From a virus, in the IMG/VR virus record IMGVR_UViG_3300021963_000080, positions 22,562 through 86,561 of that record: a stretch of DNA of 64,000 nucleotides. One strand, written 5' to 3'. The notes beneath the pieces are model-generated. The model worked only from the letters and a program-made list of their open reading frames with translations, was not told the DNA's origin and did not search any database. Shown here in pieces: positions 1 to 6,609 of this stretch. Made by a program: the position numbers and the translations under genes. The stretch's first letter is position 1. Every line of letters begins with the position of its first letter.

Positions 1-1
1 T

Positions 2-115
2 CCAAAGCTGAAAGACAGAATTATGGATGTTGCTGAAGCATTCAACTTCGACGTCAAATTCAAAACAACTCCAGGCAATATGTGGGGTGGTCCTGCATTC
101 ATCGTTAAACTGTAA
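2..115 (+). CDS. 3' end of an unidentified gene (partial)
   Basis: Only the last 37 codons are present; the reading frame is open from the window edge and stops with TAA at 113-115. The C-terminal sequence ends in GGPAFIVKL. Nothing diagnostic remains. It lies 8 bp upstream of the next gene and is probably in the same operon. Confidence 0.6.
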   Translation, partial: PKLKDRIMDVAEAFNFDVKFKTTPGNMWGGPAFIVKL

Positions 116-123
116 GGAATAAT

Positions 124-426
124 ATGCTGACTCAAATCGACGAGCAAATCGAAAAGCTGATGTGGGATTTCATCCACAACGATTGCAAAGTAGGCGATCG
201 CGAGAAGACTGGTTTGGATCCACGTGCGTTCATAGGGACGTTCTGGTATAATTATGATGCAATCATTATCGTGAAGGGTAATGAGCGAGTGCTTAATTAT
301 TATGGTGGTTTTGAATATATTGATGCTGATTATATTCGCGAGTATGGAAACTACGTCGTTTATTCAGCAGAAGCTGATCGTGTGCAAGAAGTGTTGGAAA
401 ATTTGATGGAGACGGAAGATGCCTAA
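124..426 (+). CDS. Small acidic phage protein, unknown function
   Basis: A 100-residue acidic protein, not recognised. It starts at ATG 124 behind an AAGGAA ribosome site. Many aromatic residues and alternating hydrophobic stretches suggest a small globular alpha/beta fold. No signal peptide or membrane segment is visible. Its stop overlaps the next start by 8 bp, so the two are translationally coupled. Typical early accessory gene of a large phage. Confidence 0.7.
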   Translation: MLTQIDEQIEKLMWDFIHNDCKVGDREKTGLDPRAFIGTFWYNYDAIIIVKGNERVLNYYGGFEYIDADYIREYGNYVVYSAEADRVQEVLENLMETEDA

Positions 427-916
427 TTGGTGTATGAATTCATTGCAGATCTCGGGGTCTGTAGAGCAGATTAAGGAAATCAACGAAAAGCTGGAAGCCT
501 GCAAGGGTGAAGACTTTTTCGATATCTTCATCAAGAACGCAAAAGAAGCGGGTAGGGATGAAGACTGGTATTCATACAATCACGAGCACTATGGTTGCAA
601 ATGGAACTGTACTGCTGCGAGCTGGGATGTAGACGGAGACGGAACAACAATCACTATCGCATTTGATAGTCCGTGGGCTCCTCCAATGCAAGTATTTGAA
701 ACGATTCAGAATACTCCAGGCCTCTCTGTATGCGCTCAATACTACGAACCAGGAATGGGATTCGTTGGAGAATATAATGATGGCAGTGACGACTACTATG
801 ATTATGGTGGTTGCACATCAGAAGACATCTATGACAACGTCCCTGCAGAGCTAGTCGATAGCTGGGGAATCTATGAGCAGATGGTAGAGTACGAACAAGA
901 AAATAGCGAAGAATAG
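419..916 (+). CDS. YubB/DUF1281-like ferredoxin-fold protein
   Basis: 165 residues. It begins MPNWCMN and carries a central YGCKWNC segment followed by a DSPWAPP motif. This layout matches the YubB/DUF1281 ferredoxin-like domain family of plasmids and phages, which have MPNWC starts, a Y..GTKW-type core and a W-P patch. The function of that family is unknown. The C-terminal third is very acidic (DGSDDYYDYGG). It overlaps the preceding gene and is last in its operon; a new promoter follows 5 bp after the stop. The family call rests on memory of motifs, not a search. Confidence 0.65.
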   Translation: MPNWCMNSLQISGSVEQIKEINEKLEACKGEDFFDIFIKNAKEAGRDEDWYSYNHEHYGCKWNCTAASWDVDGDGTTITIAFDSPWAPPMQVFETIQNTPGLSVCAQYYEPGMGFVGEYNDGSDDYYDYGGCTSEDIYDNVPAELVDSWGIYEQMVEYEQENSEE

Positions 917-921
917 CCTAG

Positions 922-950
922 TTGACCTTTTATTCGAAATAAAGGACAAT
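922..950 (+). promoter_or_regulatory. sigma70-type early promoter, cassette copy 1
   Basis: -35 TTGACC at 922-927, 17 bp spacer, -10 GACAAT at 945-950. The leader (TCATAA/GAAAAG/AAAGGGA-type) recurs downstream of the other copies. Drives the AAA+ gene at 982. Confidence 0.85.
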
Positions 951-981
951 GGATCCATAAGTTGAGAAAAGAAAGGGAAAT

Positions 982-1848
982 ATGGAAATTCGTTATGAGG
1001 GCGATCAGTTCGTCGCGGTTAATAATGGTGTTGTTGTAGCAAGCTCTAAGAACAAAGACTATCTCAAGCGCAAAGTTGCTGCGATGGTTGAGTCTATGCC
1101 TGCTAAGCCTAAGGCTGTCGAGCAGTTCGCAATCAATGATCGGTTCACATTCACTGATCAGTTGGTTAAGATGGTTGCTAAGGGGCAGACTGCGTCTTGT
1201 GTTATCACGGGCGAAGGCGGCCTTGGCAAATCATTCACTGTGATGAAGGCCTTGCGCGATGCTGGATTGAAAGATGTATCTGAGCTGCCAATTGGCGAAG
1301 TGATTCCTCCTCGTGGCTGCTTCCGTGTGGTTAAGGGGTTCTCTACAGCGAAGGGCCTGTATCGAATCCTATTTGAGAACCAGAATTCTATTATTGTATT
1401 CGATGATTGTGACTCTATTCTCAAAGATCCAGATGCATTGAACTTGCTGAAGGGTGCGTTGGATTCATATGACAAGCGTTACATCACATGGAATACTAGT
1501 ATTAATGATGATGGGCTGCCTCGTAGCTTTGAATTCAAGGGTGGAGTCGTGTTTGTATCGAATATGAGCTCGGATAAGATCAGCCAAGCTATACGTTCAC
1601 GTGCGATGAATGTCGATTTGTCTATGACTACCGACCAGAAGATCGAGCGTATGGAGACGATTATGCGTTCAGATGAGTTTATGTACGATGTTCCAATGCC
1701 TTTCAAGATTGAGAGCTTGGATTTGATTCGTCAAAACAAGGATACTGCATCGGAAATCTCGTTGAGAACGTTGATTAATGTGACGAAGATCCGCAATTCT
1801 GGCAACAGTAACTGGGCTTCCCTCGCAAAATACATGCTGGTTAACTGA
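982..1848 (+). CDS. AAA+ ATPase
   Basis: 288 residues with a clear P-loop: Walker A GEGGLGKS at residues 77-84 and Walker B IIVFDDCD at 137-144. A hydrophobic strand ending in a sensor-1-like Asn (VVFVSN, about 193-198) and an arginine-finger-like stretch (AIRSRAM) follow. The N-terminal 50 residues are a short lead-in containing a small predicted alpha/beta element. This fits a single-domain AAA+ ATPase of the kind phages use for DNA or protein remodelling; the substrate cannot be told. It has its own promoter and a monocistronic layout, since another promoter cassette begins 3 bp after its stop. Confidence 0.8.
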   Translation: MEIRYEGDQFVAVNNGVVVASSKNKDYLKRKVAAMVESMPAKPKAVEQFAINDRFTFTDQLVKMVAKGQTASCVITGEGGLGKSFTVMKALRDAGLKDVSELPIGEVIPPRGCFRVVKGFSTAKGLYRILFENQNSIIVFDDCDSILKDPDALNLLKGALDSYDKRYITWNTSINDDGLPRSFEFKGGVVFVSNMSSDKISQAIRSRAMNVDLSMTTDQKIERMETIMRSDEFMYDVPMPFKIESLDLIRQNKDTASEISLRTLINVTKIRNSGNSNWASLAKYMLVN

Positions 1849-1851
1849 TTG

Positions 1852-1880
1852 TTGACCTTTTGTTCGAAATAATGGACAAT
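1852..1880 (+). promoter_or_regulatory. sigma70-type early promoter, cassette copy 2
   Basis: TTGACC at 1852-1857, 17 bp spacer, GACAAT at 1875-1880. Its -10 box overlaps an in-frame ATG at 1879, which therefore cannot be the start of the next gene. Confidence 0.85.
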
Positions 1881-1905
1881 GGGTCATAGTGAAAAAGGAA
1901 TTATT

Positions 1906-2358
1906 ATGAAAACATATTCGAAAAGAACGGTTGTAAACGAGCGAGATGCCCGTAACACCGAGCTGACTGACCGTCTCAACCACTATAATGACTGGTTGAT
2001 GGACGAAAAACGTGAATTTCCTTCCGTTTATCCTGGATACCCCGGCGATAAAGGGAAGAAACCAACTACCGTGGTGGTAGAAAAGCCGAAATCGGCTCCT
2101 GTAAAACGTGAAAAAGGACGTAAATCTGTTATGAGTATTCAAACTGTAGGTATCAAAGTCGCTCGTTCGACTGTAAACAAGGCCCCTAAGGCCGGAACTA
2201 AGCAAGCTAAGGCGATTGAGATCGTTCGTAAGCTCGGTGTTGAGCAAAAAGCTCAGGCAATCGATGCTATTATGAGCGAATTGTCGATGTCTAAGGCTGG
2301 TGCGACGACTTATTTCCACAATAGCCGTCACACAATCGCGCGCGAAGCTTCTAAATGA
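1906..2358 (+). CDS. Basic, probably DNA-binding protein
   Basis: 150 residues from ATG 1906, preceded by AAAAAGGAA; the earlier in-frame ATG at 1879 lies inside the promoter -10 and is rejected. The middle (residues 50-100) is lysine-rich and probably flexible. The C-terminal about 50 residues (KQAKAIEIVRKLGVEQKAQA onward, then LSMSKAGATTYFHNSRH) look like a small helix-turn-helix domain in which SKAGATTYF would be the recognition helix. This suggests a DNA-binding regulator or nucleoid-type protein; no specific family is recognised. The stop overlaps the next start (ATGA). Confidence 0.65.
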   Translation: MKTYSKRTVVNERDARNTELTDRLNHYNDWLMDEKREFPSVYPGYPGDKGKKPTTVVVEKPKSAPVKREKGRKSVMSIQTVGIKVARSTVNKAPKAGTKQAKAIEIVRKLGVEQKAQAIDAIMSELSMSKAGATTYFHNSRHTIAREASK

Positions 2359-2570
2359 AGTACTGGCTGCTGATTGCCCTGTTCGATTATCAGGGGAATT
2401 TCGTCGGGAAGGTCCAGCAAGGACCATTCCCCGACAAGCCAGCGTGCATTGCTGCGTCTAAAATGACGGCTCCCGTGCTAGGCGATCCCCCTGCAAAGTC
2501 TCGCTGCTTCTCTGACGACCATGTCAAAGGGAAATCAATCGACAAAGGCCCCCCATTCTTGCAAGACTAA
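2355..2570 (+). CDS. Small phage protein, unknown
   Basis: 71 residues, start coupled to the preceding stop by ATGA overlap. The sequence MKYWLLIALF could be a short hydrophobic start, but there is no clear signal peptidase site. Two cysteines (ACIAAS and SRCFSD) lie in the second half. The pattern of a YW.LI.L start and a conserved Cys pair is seen in small phage proteins of unknown role. No function assigned. Confidence 0.6.
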   Translation: MKYWLLIALFDYQGNFVGKVQQGPFPDKPACIAASKMTAPVLGDPPAKSRCFSDDHVKGKSIDKGPPFLQD

Positions 2571-2586
2571 CATTAAGGACATTATA

Positions 2587-2859
2587 ATGTATACAGTATA
2601 TAAATTGACAAACCAGAAAAACCGATCACAGACGTATATCGGAACGACTGGCAACGTTGAAAAGCGAATGGAGTTGCACCAATCGCGAGCTCGAGGTGGT
2701 TTCGGATCGAATCTTCCAATCTCCAAAGCAATTAGCCGTGTGGGATTCAACAACTTCAAACTGACTTTGCTCGCCGAATTCCGCTCGCAGCACCAAGCAC
2801 GTGCGCACGAGCGAGAGTTGATTGACACTTTAGAGCCCACACTCAACGTAAACGCTTGA
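2587..2859 (+). CDS. GIY-YIG family nuclease, small
   Basis: 90 residues from ATG 2587 behind TAAGGACA. It carries the GIY-YIG elements in order: VYKLTNQ (first motif, Y at residue 5), TYIGTTGN (second motif), the conserved Arg in VEKRMELH, and the catalytic Glu in HERELIDT. The length is that of a free-standing minimal GIY-YIG domain with no DNA-binding extension such as NUMOD. It could be a homing-type endonuclease or a host DNA nicking enzyme. An upstream in-frame ATG at 2521 has no ribosome site and overlaps the preceding gene, so it is rejected. Confidence 0.8.
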   Translation: MYTVYKLTNQKNRSQTYIGTTGNVEKRMELHQSRARGGFGSNLPISKAISRVGFNNFKLTLLAEFRSQHQARAHERELIDTLEPTLNVNA

Positions 2860-2882
2860 TTTCCCAGGGTTTTATAAACCTG

Positions 2883-2911
2883 TTGACCTTTTTACAAAAT
2901 AAAAGGACAAT
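2883..2911 (+). promoter_or_regulatory. sigma70-type early promoter, cassette copy 3
   Basis: TTGACC at 2883-2888, 17 bp spacer, GACAAT at 2906-2911. Confidence 0.85.
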
Positions 2912-2941
2912 GGGGGTATGTTAAATGAGAAAGGGAATGAA

Positions 2942-3211
2942 ATGACGGAATTCGAAAGCAAGTGCTACGGTATCTCTGAAGCCACCATCCGCAAGGAATA
3001 CATGAACTCTTTCACTGGTCGGATGACTGGTGTGGAAATGGTTGCAATGGGTGTTTTGTCAGATGCTCAAGAGCTGATGACGTTTGGTCACGATCAAGCG
3101 CTTGATCAAGCTCGTAAGAATATTAACATCGCTAAGTTCATTCTTTCTGAAATGATGGATGATCGCTTGGCTGCTGATAATTCTAAGAAGATTCACAAGG
3201 TGGCCGCATGA
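2942..3211 (+). CDS. Small phage protein, unknown
   Basis: 89 residues from ATG 2942, preceded by GAGAAAGGGA. The in-frame ATG at 2918 sits at the expected transcription start and lacks a ribosome site. Predicted mainly helical (MTFGHDQALDQARKNINIAK). Not recognised. The stop overlaps an ATG at 3208, but the downstream gene more likely starts at 3235. Confidence 0.65.
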   Translation: MTEFESKCYGISEATIRKEYMNSFTGRMTGVEMVAMGVLSDAQELMTFGHDQALDQARKNINIAKFILSEMMDDRLAADNSKKIHKVAA

Positions 3212-3234
3212 GCGGTTGGAGGAAAAGACAAATT

Positions 3235-3414
3235 ATGAGTAAAATGTCAGAACTAGCAATCGAGATCGAGGAAGGTATCGAGCAAGGCCAATCAATCGAC
3301 GAATTGGTTGATGGTATTGTTGGATTCGGTCTCTCGAGATCGTATGCATTGAAGTTGGTTAATAACGTTGTTGATTTGTACTGCAAAGAAAAGGACGGCT
3401 ATGAAATTCAGTAA
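3235..3414 (+). CDS. Small helical phage protein, unknown
   Basis: 59 residues from ATG 3235, with GGAGG at 3218-3222. An alternative ATG at 3208 would add nine residues and overlap the preceding stop by 4 bp. Short helical protein with an acidic first half (EIEEGIEQGQSIDELVDGI). The end overlaps the next start by 14 bp. No function recognised. Confidence 0.6.
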   Translation: MSKMSELAIEIEEGIEQGQSIDELVDGIVGFGLSRSYALKLVNNVVDLYCKEKDGYEIQ

Positions 3415-3697
3415 AGATGCGTTGGTTAATGGAACGAGCTTTAAGGGTGACTTCTATGCTTACTACCACGAGATCGTAGAGGTCTTTGGTGAGCCAGATC
3501 ATGGCCCGAACAATTTTGAACATGATAAGGTCACATGCGAGTGGGATCTTGAATTCGAAGACGGCACGGTTGCTACGATCTATGATTGGAAGGAACCAGA
3601 AACGCCAATGGGTCGCTATTTGTGGCACATAGGTGGTAAGTCGTACGAGGCCGTAGATCGTGTGCTGGAAACAATGGGCCGGTCTATTGCGGTGTAA
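3401..3697 (+). CDS. Conserved phage protein (FEDGTVATIYDWK family)
   Basis: 98 residues from ATG 3401 with AAAGGACG upstream. It contains the order FGEPDHGP, then EWDLEFEDGTVATIYDWK, then LWHIGG, followed by a helix. This pattern recurs in small proteins of many large phages; as far as I know no function is established. The fold is probably a small beta-sheet with one C-terminal helix. Last gene of its operon; a new promoter lies 5 bp after the stop. Confidence 0.7.
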   Translation: MKFSKDALVNGTSFKGDFYAYYHEIVEVFGEPDHGPNNFEHDKVTCEWDLEFEDGTVATIYDWKEPETPMGRYLWHIGGKSYEAVDRVLETMGRSIAV

Positions 3698-3702
3698 AGC
3701 AG

Positions 3703-3731
3703 TTGACCTTTTTTCAAATAAACGGGATAAT
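3703..3731 (+). promoter_or_regulatory. sigma70-type early promoter, cassette copy 4
   Basis: TTGACC at 3703-3708, 17 bp spacer, GATAAT at 3726-3731. Confidence 0.85.
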
Positions 3732-3761
3732 GGATTCATAATTTGAAAAAGGGGAACGAAG

Positions 3762-3935
3762 ATGGTTTTTGATGAGATAACGATTGAAGAAGATCCACAG
3801 TACGAAGCATATCAGCTTCAGCTGGAATATCAGCAGTACTTGGAGTCAGATGAGTTCATTGATGAGATAAACGCAGAGTTGCAAATTATCTCTCAACAAG
3901 AAAAAGAACTCAACTCTGTTGACTTCATTGTTTAA
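3762..3935 (+). CDS. Very small acidic protein
   Basis: 57 codons from ATG 3762, which has AAAAAGGGGAACGAAG upstream and lies at the same distance from its promoter as the other cassette genes. Strongly acidic and glutamine-rich (EDPQYEAYQLQLEYQQYLES), predicted as one or two amphipathic helices. Acidic early proteins of this size are often inhibitors or DNA mimics in phages, but nothing here shows that directly. Confidence 0.6.
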   Translation: MVFDEITIEEDPQYEAYQLQLEYQQYLESDEFIDEINAELQIISQQEKELNSVDFIV

Positions 3936-3947
3936 TTCAGGGATAAT
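3919..3947 (+). promoter_or_regulatory. Possible sigma70 promoter
   Basis: TTGACT at 3919-3924, 17 bp spacer, GATAAT at 3942-3947, overlapping the end of the preceding gene. It lacks the conserved T-rich spacer and leader of the cassette promoters, so it is a weaker call. It would serve the gene at 3971 and possibly the downstream RNA. Confidence 0.5.
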
Positions 3948-3970
3948 CAACTTGTTGGAAAGGAAATAGT

Positions 3971-4120
3971 ATGCGATTCGAAGATATCGTTAAAGTGTTG
4001 ATGGGCGAAGCCCAAGCGGTTGTGGATGCAGTGGAAGCTGCGCTGCAGTCTGATGTGACACAGTCACGCGTCTATAATAAGGGCGTGTTGGCTATGCAGG
4101 TTGAGTTCCAACCAAAATGA
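3971..4120 (+). CDS. Very small protein, unknown
   Basis: 49 codons from ATG 3971 with GGAAATAGT before it. Starts MRFEDIVKVLMGEAQAVVDA; one amphipathic helix followed by a short beta-like stretch (GVLAMQVEFQPK). Codon use resembles its neighbours. It is the last open frame before the non-coding block. Confidence 0.5.
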   Translation: MRFEDIVKVLMGEAQAVVDAVEAALQSDVTQSRVYNKGVLAMQVEFQPK

Positions 4121-4557
4121 CGTAGAGCGAGCTCGTCAACTCGCAAAGCCTTAGCCTATCGGGAGATACGCGACAGGCACTATATTGAAGTGCTCTTGTA
4201 AAGCTAGATGCGTGCGCGCATATGTGGAGAGTATTTCAATATGGGTTACCAACTCCAGTAGGGAGTATGCTAGGTACAATGTGATCGACGGATCGCGCCT
4301 GAGCGTACTTCATGAAGCCACCCGACGGTGCTGGAACAAGTTGGCGCGTAATGTGGACCAAACCTAATCGCAAGACGATTGCGTGAGAAGCTGGATGGAG
4401 TTCCAGAACGGTTAGGCCACCCCGTATTGATTAATCCGCAAGGAGAGACCGGGATATCCGGCACCAGTGGGCAGACTGGTGAATTTACCACTTTTTCCCC
4501 CGCCTTGATTTGTCAAGGCCTTCTCAGCCCCCGCATTCGCGGGGGTCTTTTTTTGTG
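4121..4557 (+). ncRNA. Hairpin-rich non-coding RNA, unidentified
   Basis: About 430 bp without a credible gene, closing with an intrinsic terminator. Short helices readable directly: GCACT 4177/AGTGC 4189; ATGCG 4208/CGCAT 4217; ACTCC 4252/GGAGT 4262; CTGGA 4391/TCCAG 4402; CCGG 4449/CCGG 4458; CACCAGT 4462/ACTGGTG 4475; CCTTGA 4503/TCAAGG 4513. One multibranch unit is visible: GTGG 4353 and CCTAA 4363 pair with TTAGG 4412 and CCAC 4417, enclosing CGCAA 4369/TTGCG 4379 and the 4391/4402 hairpin. It lacks RNase P, group I intron, 6S and SRP signatures that I could recognise. The 5' end is uncertain. It could be a regulatory RNA, ribozyme remnant or origin structure. Confidence 0.55.
4528..4553 (+). 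terminator. Intrinsic terminator
   Basis: Perfect 7-bp stem CCCCCGC/GCGGGGG with loop ATTC (4528-4545), followed by a T-rich tract TCTTTTTTT. Ends the non-coding RNA; the next promoter starts 5 bp later. Confidence 0.9.
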
Positions 4558-4586
4558 TTGACCTTTTATCGGAAATAAAGGACAAT
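4558..4586 (+). promoter_or_regulatory. sigma70-type early promoter, cassette copy 5
   Basis: TTGACC at 4558-4563, 17 bp spacer, GACAAT at 4581-4586, placed directly after the terminator. Confidence 0.85.
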
Positions 4587-4617
4587 GGGGTCATAGTTTG
4601 AAAAAAGGGAGAAAATT

Positions 4618-4956
4618 ATGATGTTGGTTATTCGCACACAATTGATGGAAAACTACGGTGCTCACGACTGGGACGGTGAAGGCGAGTGCCCTCAGTACTG
4701 GAAGATGAAGGGTGGTTCAGAATTCAAGATCGCCAATGTTCCATTAAACATCGACCATGCAGTCGTTGTTGAGATGGCTGGTGTGGAGGAGTCCAACGAT
4801 CACTATCGTGTCTCAATCATCGATTGGTCTATCGAATCTAATGACTATCTCTCTTGGTTTGAGCAATCACAGCTTGACTACGAAGGATTCATTCAATGTA
4901 AAGAGCCCCGAATTGAATATTCGGAATTGCAAGCAAAGTACGCGGAGGCAGTATGA
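4618..4956 (+). CDS. Conserved phage protein, unknown (MLVIRTQ.MENYGAHDWDG type)
   Basis: 112 residues; AAAAAGGGAGAAAATT precedes ATG 4618. The N-terminal block MLVIRTQLMENYGAHDWDGE followed by CPQYWKMKGGSEF is a pattern I have seen in small proteins of many large phages, with no known function. Predicted alpha/beta fold, acidic C-terminal half. First gene of a three-gene operon with 4- to 10-bp overlaps (4953, 5150). Confidence 0.7.
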   Translation: MMLVIRTQLMENYGAHDWDGEGECPQYWKMKGGSEFKIANVPLNIDHAVVVEMAGVEESNDHYRVSIIDWSIESNDYLSWFEQSQLDYEGFIQCKEPRIEYSELQAKYAEAV

Positions 4957-5159
4957 GTTATTTTAAGATGGATCACGGCAGTCCATTTGATCGTGGCAAT
5001 GCAGACAGTTACTACGGAAGACCAAAGGATCCTCACAAGGGTGGCGTTGGTGGAGACTCTGGCCCTAGGGTAGTAGATCTCACTGCACAAGAGCTTTGGC
5101 AATACAATGCTGGGTACGATTACAACGAACTGTTTGGAGATAGAAAATCATGGGATTGA
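4953..5159 (+). CDS. Small phage protein, Gly/Asp-rich
   Basis: 68 residues, start overlapping the preceding stop by 4 bp (ATGA). The first half looks unstructured (HGSPFDRGNADSYYGR, DPHKGGVGG). The last part contains LTAQELWQYNAGYDYNE and is helical; a motif of this kind (QEIQEYWDGYN-like) occurs in short, apparently disordered proteins of large phages. Function unknown. Confidence 0.65.
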   Translation: MSYFKMDHGSPFDRGNADSYYGRPKDPHKGGVGGDSGPRVVDLTAQELWQYNAGYDYNELFGDRKSWD

Positions 5160-5389
5160 ATGACATTCAAATCGAGGGACTTAGTCCCGTGCAAATGGAG
5201 ATCGCGGACGTCCTATGGAAGTTCGATACACTCGATCAGATTGACTCGTGGATTGCCAAGATTCCTACCCGCAGAGGCCGTATTGACGCTCGCGTAGTGC
5301 AAAACATGATGGTCGCAGCGGTCCTAGATCAGCAAGATCCGGACGTAGAAGAAGCCGGCCACTATTTGCGGGCGATCCAAGGCCGTTGA
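5150..5389 (+). CDS. Small phage protein, unknown
   Basis: 79 residues, overlapping the previous gene by 10 bp. Predicted all-helical: LSPVQMEIADVLWKFDTLDQ, then an Arg-rich turn (PTRRGRIDARVVQN), then a C-terminal helix (DPDVEEAGHYLRAIQ). Its composition and the ..VLWKFDT..ID.WI pattern resemble small phage proteins without assigned function. The -35 box of the next promoter overlaps its stop codon. Confidence 0.6.
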   Translation: MGLNDIQIEGLSPVQMEIADVLWKFDTLDQIDSWIAKIPTRRGRIDARVVQNMMVAAVLDQQDPDVEEAGHYLRAIQGR

Positions 5390-5414
5390 CCTTTTTGTCA
5401 GAAAAGGGGATAAT
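5386..5414 (+). promoter_or_regulatory. sigma70-type early promoter, cassette copy 6
   Basis: TTGACC at 5386-5391, 17 bp spacer, GATAAT at 5409-5414; overlaps the preceding stop codon. Confidence 0.85.
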
Positions 5415-5443
5415 GGGATATATTAATTCGAAAGGGAAAGAAA

Positions 5444-5572
5444 ATGGATTACGTAGATTTCAGCAAAGACCGTAAATTGGACAAGATTCAAGAGTTCGGT
5501 TTTAAGGCAGTTGGTTATGTGTTGGCGTTTGGTGCCGGCTTTGTGTTTTGCATGTTGGCTTTTGGAGTTTAA
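5444..5572 (+). CDS. Single-pass membrane miniprotein
   Basis: 42 codons from ATG 5444 with GAAAGGGAAAGAAA upstream. The first 20 residues are charged (MDYVDFSKDRKLDKIQEFGF). The rest is one hydrophobic segment (VGYVLAFGAGFVFCMLAFGV) reaching the C-terminus. This arrangement implies an inner-membrane miniprotein with a cytoplasmic N-terminus. It may act on host membrane processes, but no family is recognised. First gene of a five-gene operon. Confidence 0.6.
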   Translation: MDYVDFSKDRKLDKIQEFGFKAVGYVLAFGAGFVFCMLAFGV

Positions 5573-5574
5573 TT

Positions 5575-5841
5575 ATGAATATCTCAAATTTGGAACAATA
5601 CGTCGAGCGTAAGAATTCATGGGGTCGTATTTTCAACAGCAAGCAGTTGTCTTTGTTGAATGCGAAGGATCGTCAGTCAATCGCAAATTCAATCGATGCG
5701 GACATGAGTCCTGAGAATTTGACATGCGATGGTGAGTTGCCTCGCAACCAAGTTCGTGCACGTGTCAAGTTCCTCTCTCGCTGTGCTGAGGAGTTGCTGT
5801 CAATCGATCCAAACGTCACTTTTTCTGAGATGGGAGTTTAA
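5575..5841 (+). CDS. Small phage protein, unknown
   Basis: 88 residues from ATG 5575, two bases after the preceding stop, with GGAGTTTAATT as ribosome site. Helical, with one CAEELL and one TCDGEL cysteine. The same GGAGTTTAATT start context is used by the next gene (5844), a small duplicated intergenic sequence. Function unknown. Confidence 0.6.
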   Translation: MNISNLEQYVERKNSWGRIFNSKQLSLLNAKDRQSIANSIDADMSPENLTCDGELPRNQVRARVKFLSRCAEELLSIDPNVTFSEMGV

Positions 5842-5843
5842 TT

Positions 5844-6041
5844 ATGTACAACGTCGTTGAAAATCCGATTCCCCGCAGTGGTTTGTTTGCAACTCCGACT
5901 CTGGATCAGATCGCAAACCAGATCGAGGGATTCCCTCCCGAGCAAAAAGCTCAGCTGTATTTGGTGATGCAATTGACACTCAATGCATGTCACCAGCTCG
6001 TGGAAGACAAGATCCTGTCGAAGGAAATCTTCGCATGCTGA
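5844..6041 (+). CDS. Small phage protein, unknown
   Basis: 65 residues with GGAGTTTAATT before ATG 5844. Predicted helices around TLDQIANQIEGFPPEQKAQL and VMQLTLNACHQLVEDKIL. The end overlaps the next gene by 7 bp. No family recognised. Confidence 0.55.
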   Translation: MYNVVENPIPRSGLFATPTLDQIANQIEGFPPEQKAQLYLVMQLTLNACHQLVEDKILSKEIFAC

Positions 6042-6334
6042 TGTTGGCTGAGCAGACTCAGTGGACTGACGGTCTTAAGAACGGCGTCTATTTGACAGAC
6101 GATTCGAAGTCCAAGATGCTGGGGTTTGCAAAGCACGGGAGTTCTGAATTCAAGATGTTCAAACACCCGATTCGGTTTGACATCAGGGGACGCAAGTTCC
6201 TCGAGCTGATGAGAGTGCCTGATGAACAAGAGGGCAGAAAAGTCGAGGGTTCTAAGGGGGCCGTATATTATGTGCTAGACAATAAGTGCACGTGCCCGGG
6301 TTTTAAATACAGAGGAGAATGCAAGCATGTTTAA
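6035..6334 (+). CDS. SWIM-type zinc finger protein
   Basis: 99 residues from ATG 6035 (GAAGGAAATC upstream). The C-terminus carries C-x-C-x9-C-x-H (CTCPGFKYRGECKHV), the SWIM zinc-binding pattern found in nucleic-acid or protein-binding domains. The N-terminal part contains a strand-rich region (GVYLTDDSKSKMLGFAKHGS). Small stand-alone SWIM proteins occur in phages; their partners are unknown. Overlaps both neighbours in a tight operon. Confidence 0.7.
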   Translation: MLMLAEQTQWTDGLKNGVYLTDDSKSKMLGFAKHGSSEFKMFKHPIRFDIRGRKFLELMRVPDEQEGRKVEGSKGAVYYVLDNKCTCPGFKYRGECKHV

Positions 6335-6590
6335 TACACAATCAACATCAAAGGCTAGACTGAAGAACGACACTCTCGGAGAAGACGCTCTGACAGGACT
6401 CTATGATGCATTCGTCAAGATGCCCGATGCGGAGTTCGAAGCTCTCTGCGTCTCAGTCGTACAGGCTGGCGGTGGCAAGCAACCACGCAAGGATGAGATC
6501 ATCGCTGCGATCTACGCTACGAACTCTAAGAGCAGTAAGCTGAAGAAGGCACAGGACTTCATCCTAGCAGGGATGGGACTAGGCGTCTGA
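6327..6590 (+). CDS. Small phage protein, unknown
   Basis: 87 residues, overlapping the SWIM gene by 8 bp and coupled to it. Basic central and C-terminal parts (GGGKQPRKDEIIAAIYATNS, KSSKLKKAQDFI). Predicted helical with an overall positive charge, so nucleic-acid contact is possible. Last gene before the 264-bp intergenic block. Confidence 0.6.
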   Translation: MFNTQSTSKARLKNDTLGEDALTGLYDAFVKMPDAEFEALCVSVVQAGGGKQPRKDEIIAAIYATNSKSSKLKKAQDFILAGMGLGV

Positions 6591-6595
6591 CGCTG

Positions 6596-6609
6596 GGGGC
6601 GAAAGCCCC
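6596..6609 (+). terminator. GNRA-capped hairpin after operon
   Basis: GGGGC-GAAA-GCCCC directly behind the stop of the preceding operon. It has no adjacent T-run; the nearest is TATTTT after seven G residues. It may be a weak terminator or a 3'-end stabiliser. Confidence 0.45.

Noticed and set aside
1879-1905. ATG at 1879 as start of the basic protein
   Set aside because: It lies within the -10 box of the promoter and so would not be in the transcript.
1669-2427. 252-residue open frame on the minus strand
   Set aside because: Antisense to the AAA+ gene end, a promoter cassette and two plus-strand genes with good start signals; no ribosome site.
4121-4557. RNase P RNA or group I intron
   Set aside because: Neither the conserved RNase P core (GGAAAGTCC-type) nor group I P/Q/R/S elements are seen, and no split gene flanks it.
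4185-4561. Small open frames inside the non-coding RNA block (both strands)
   Set aside because: They begin with TTG or lack ribosome sites, have odd composition, and cross the hairpins and the terminator.
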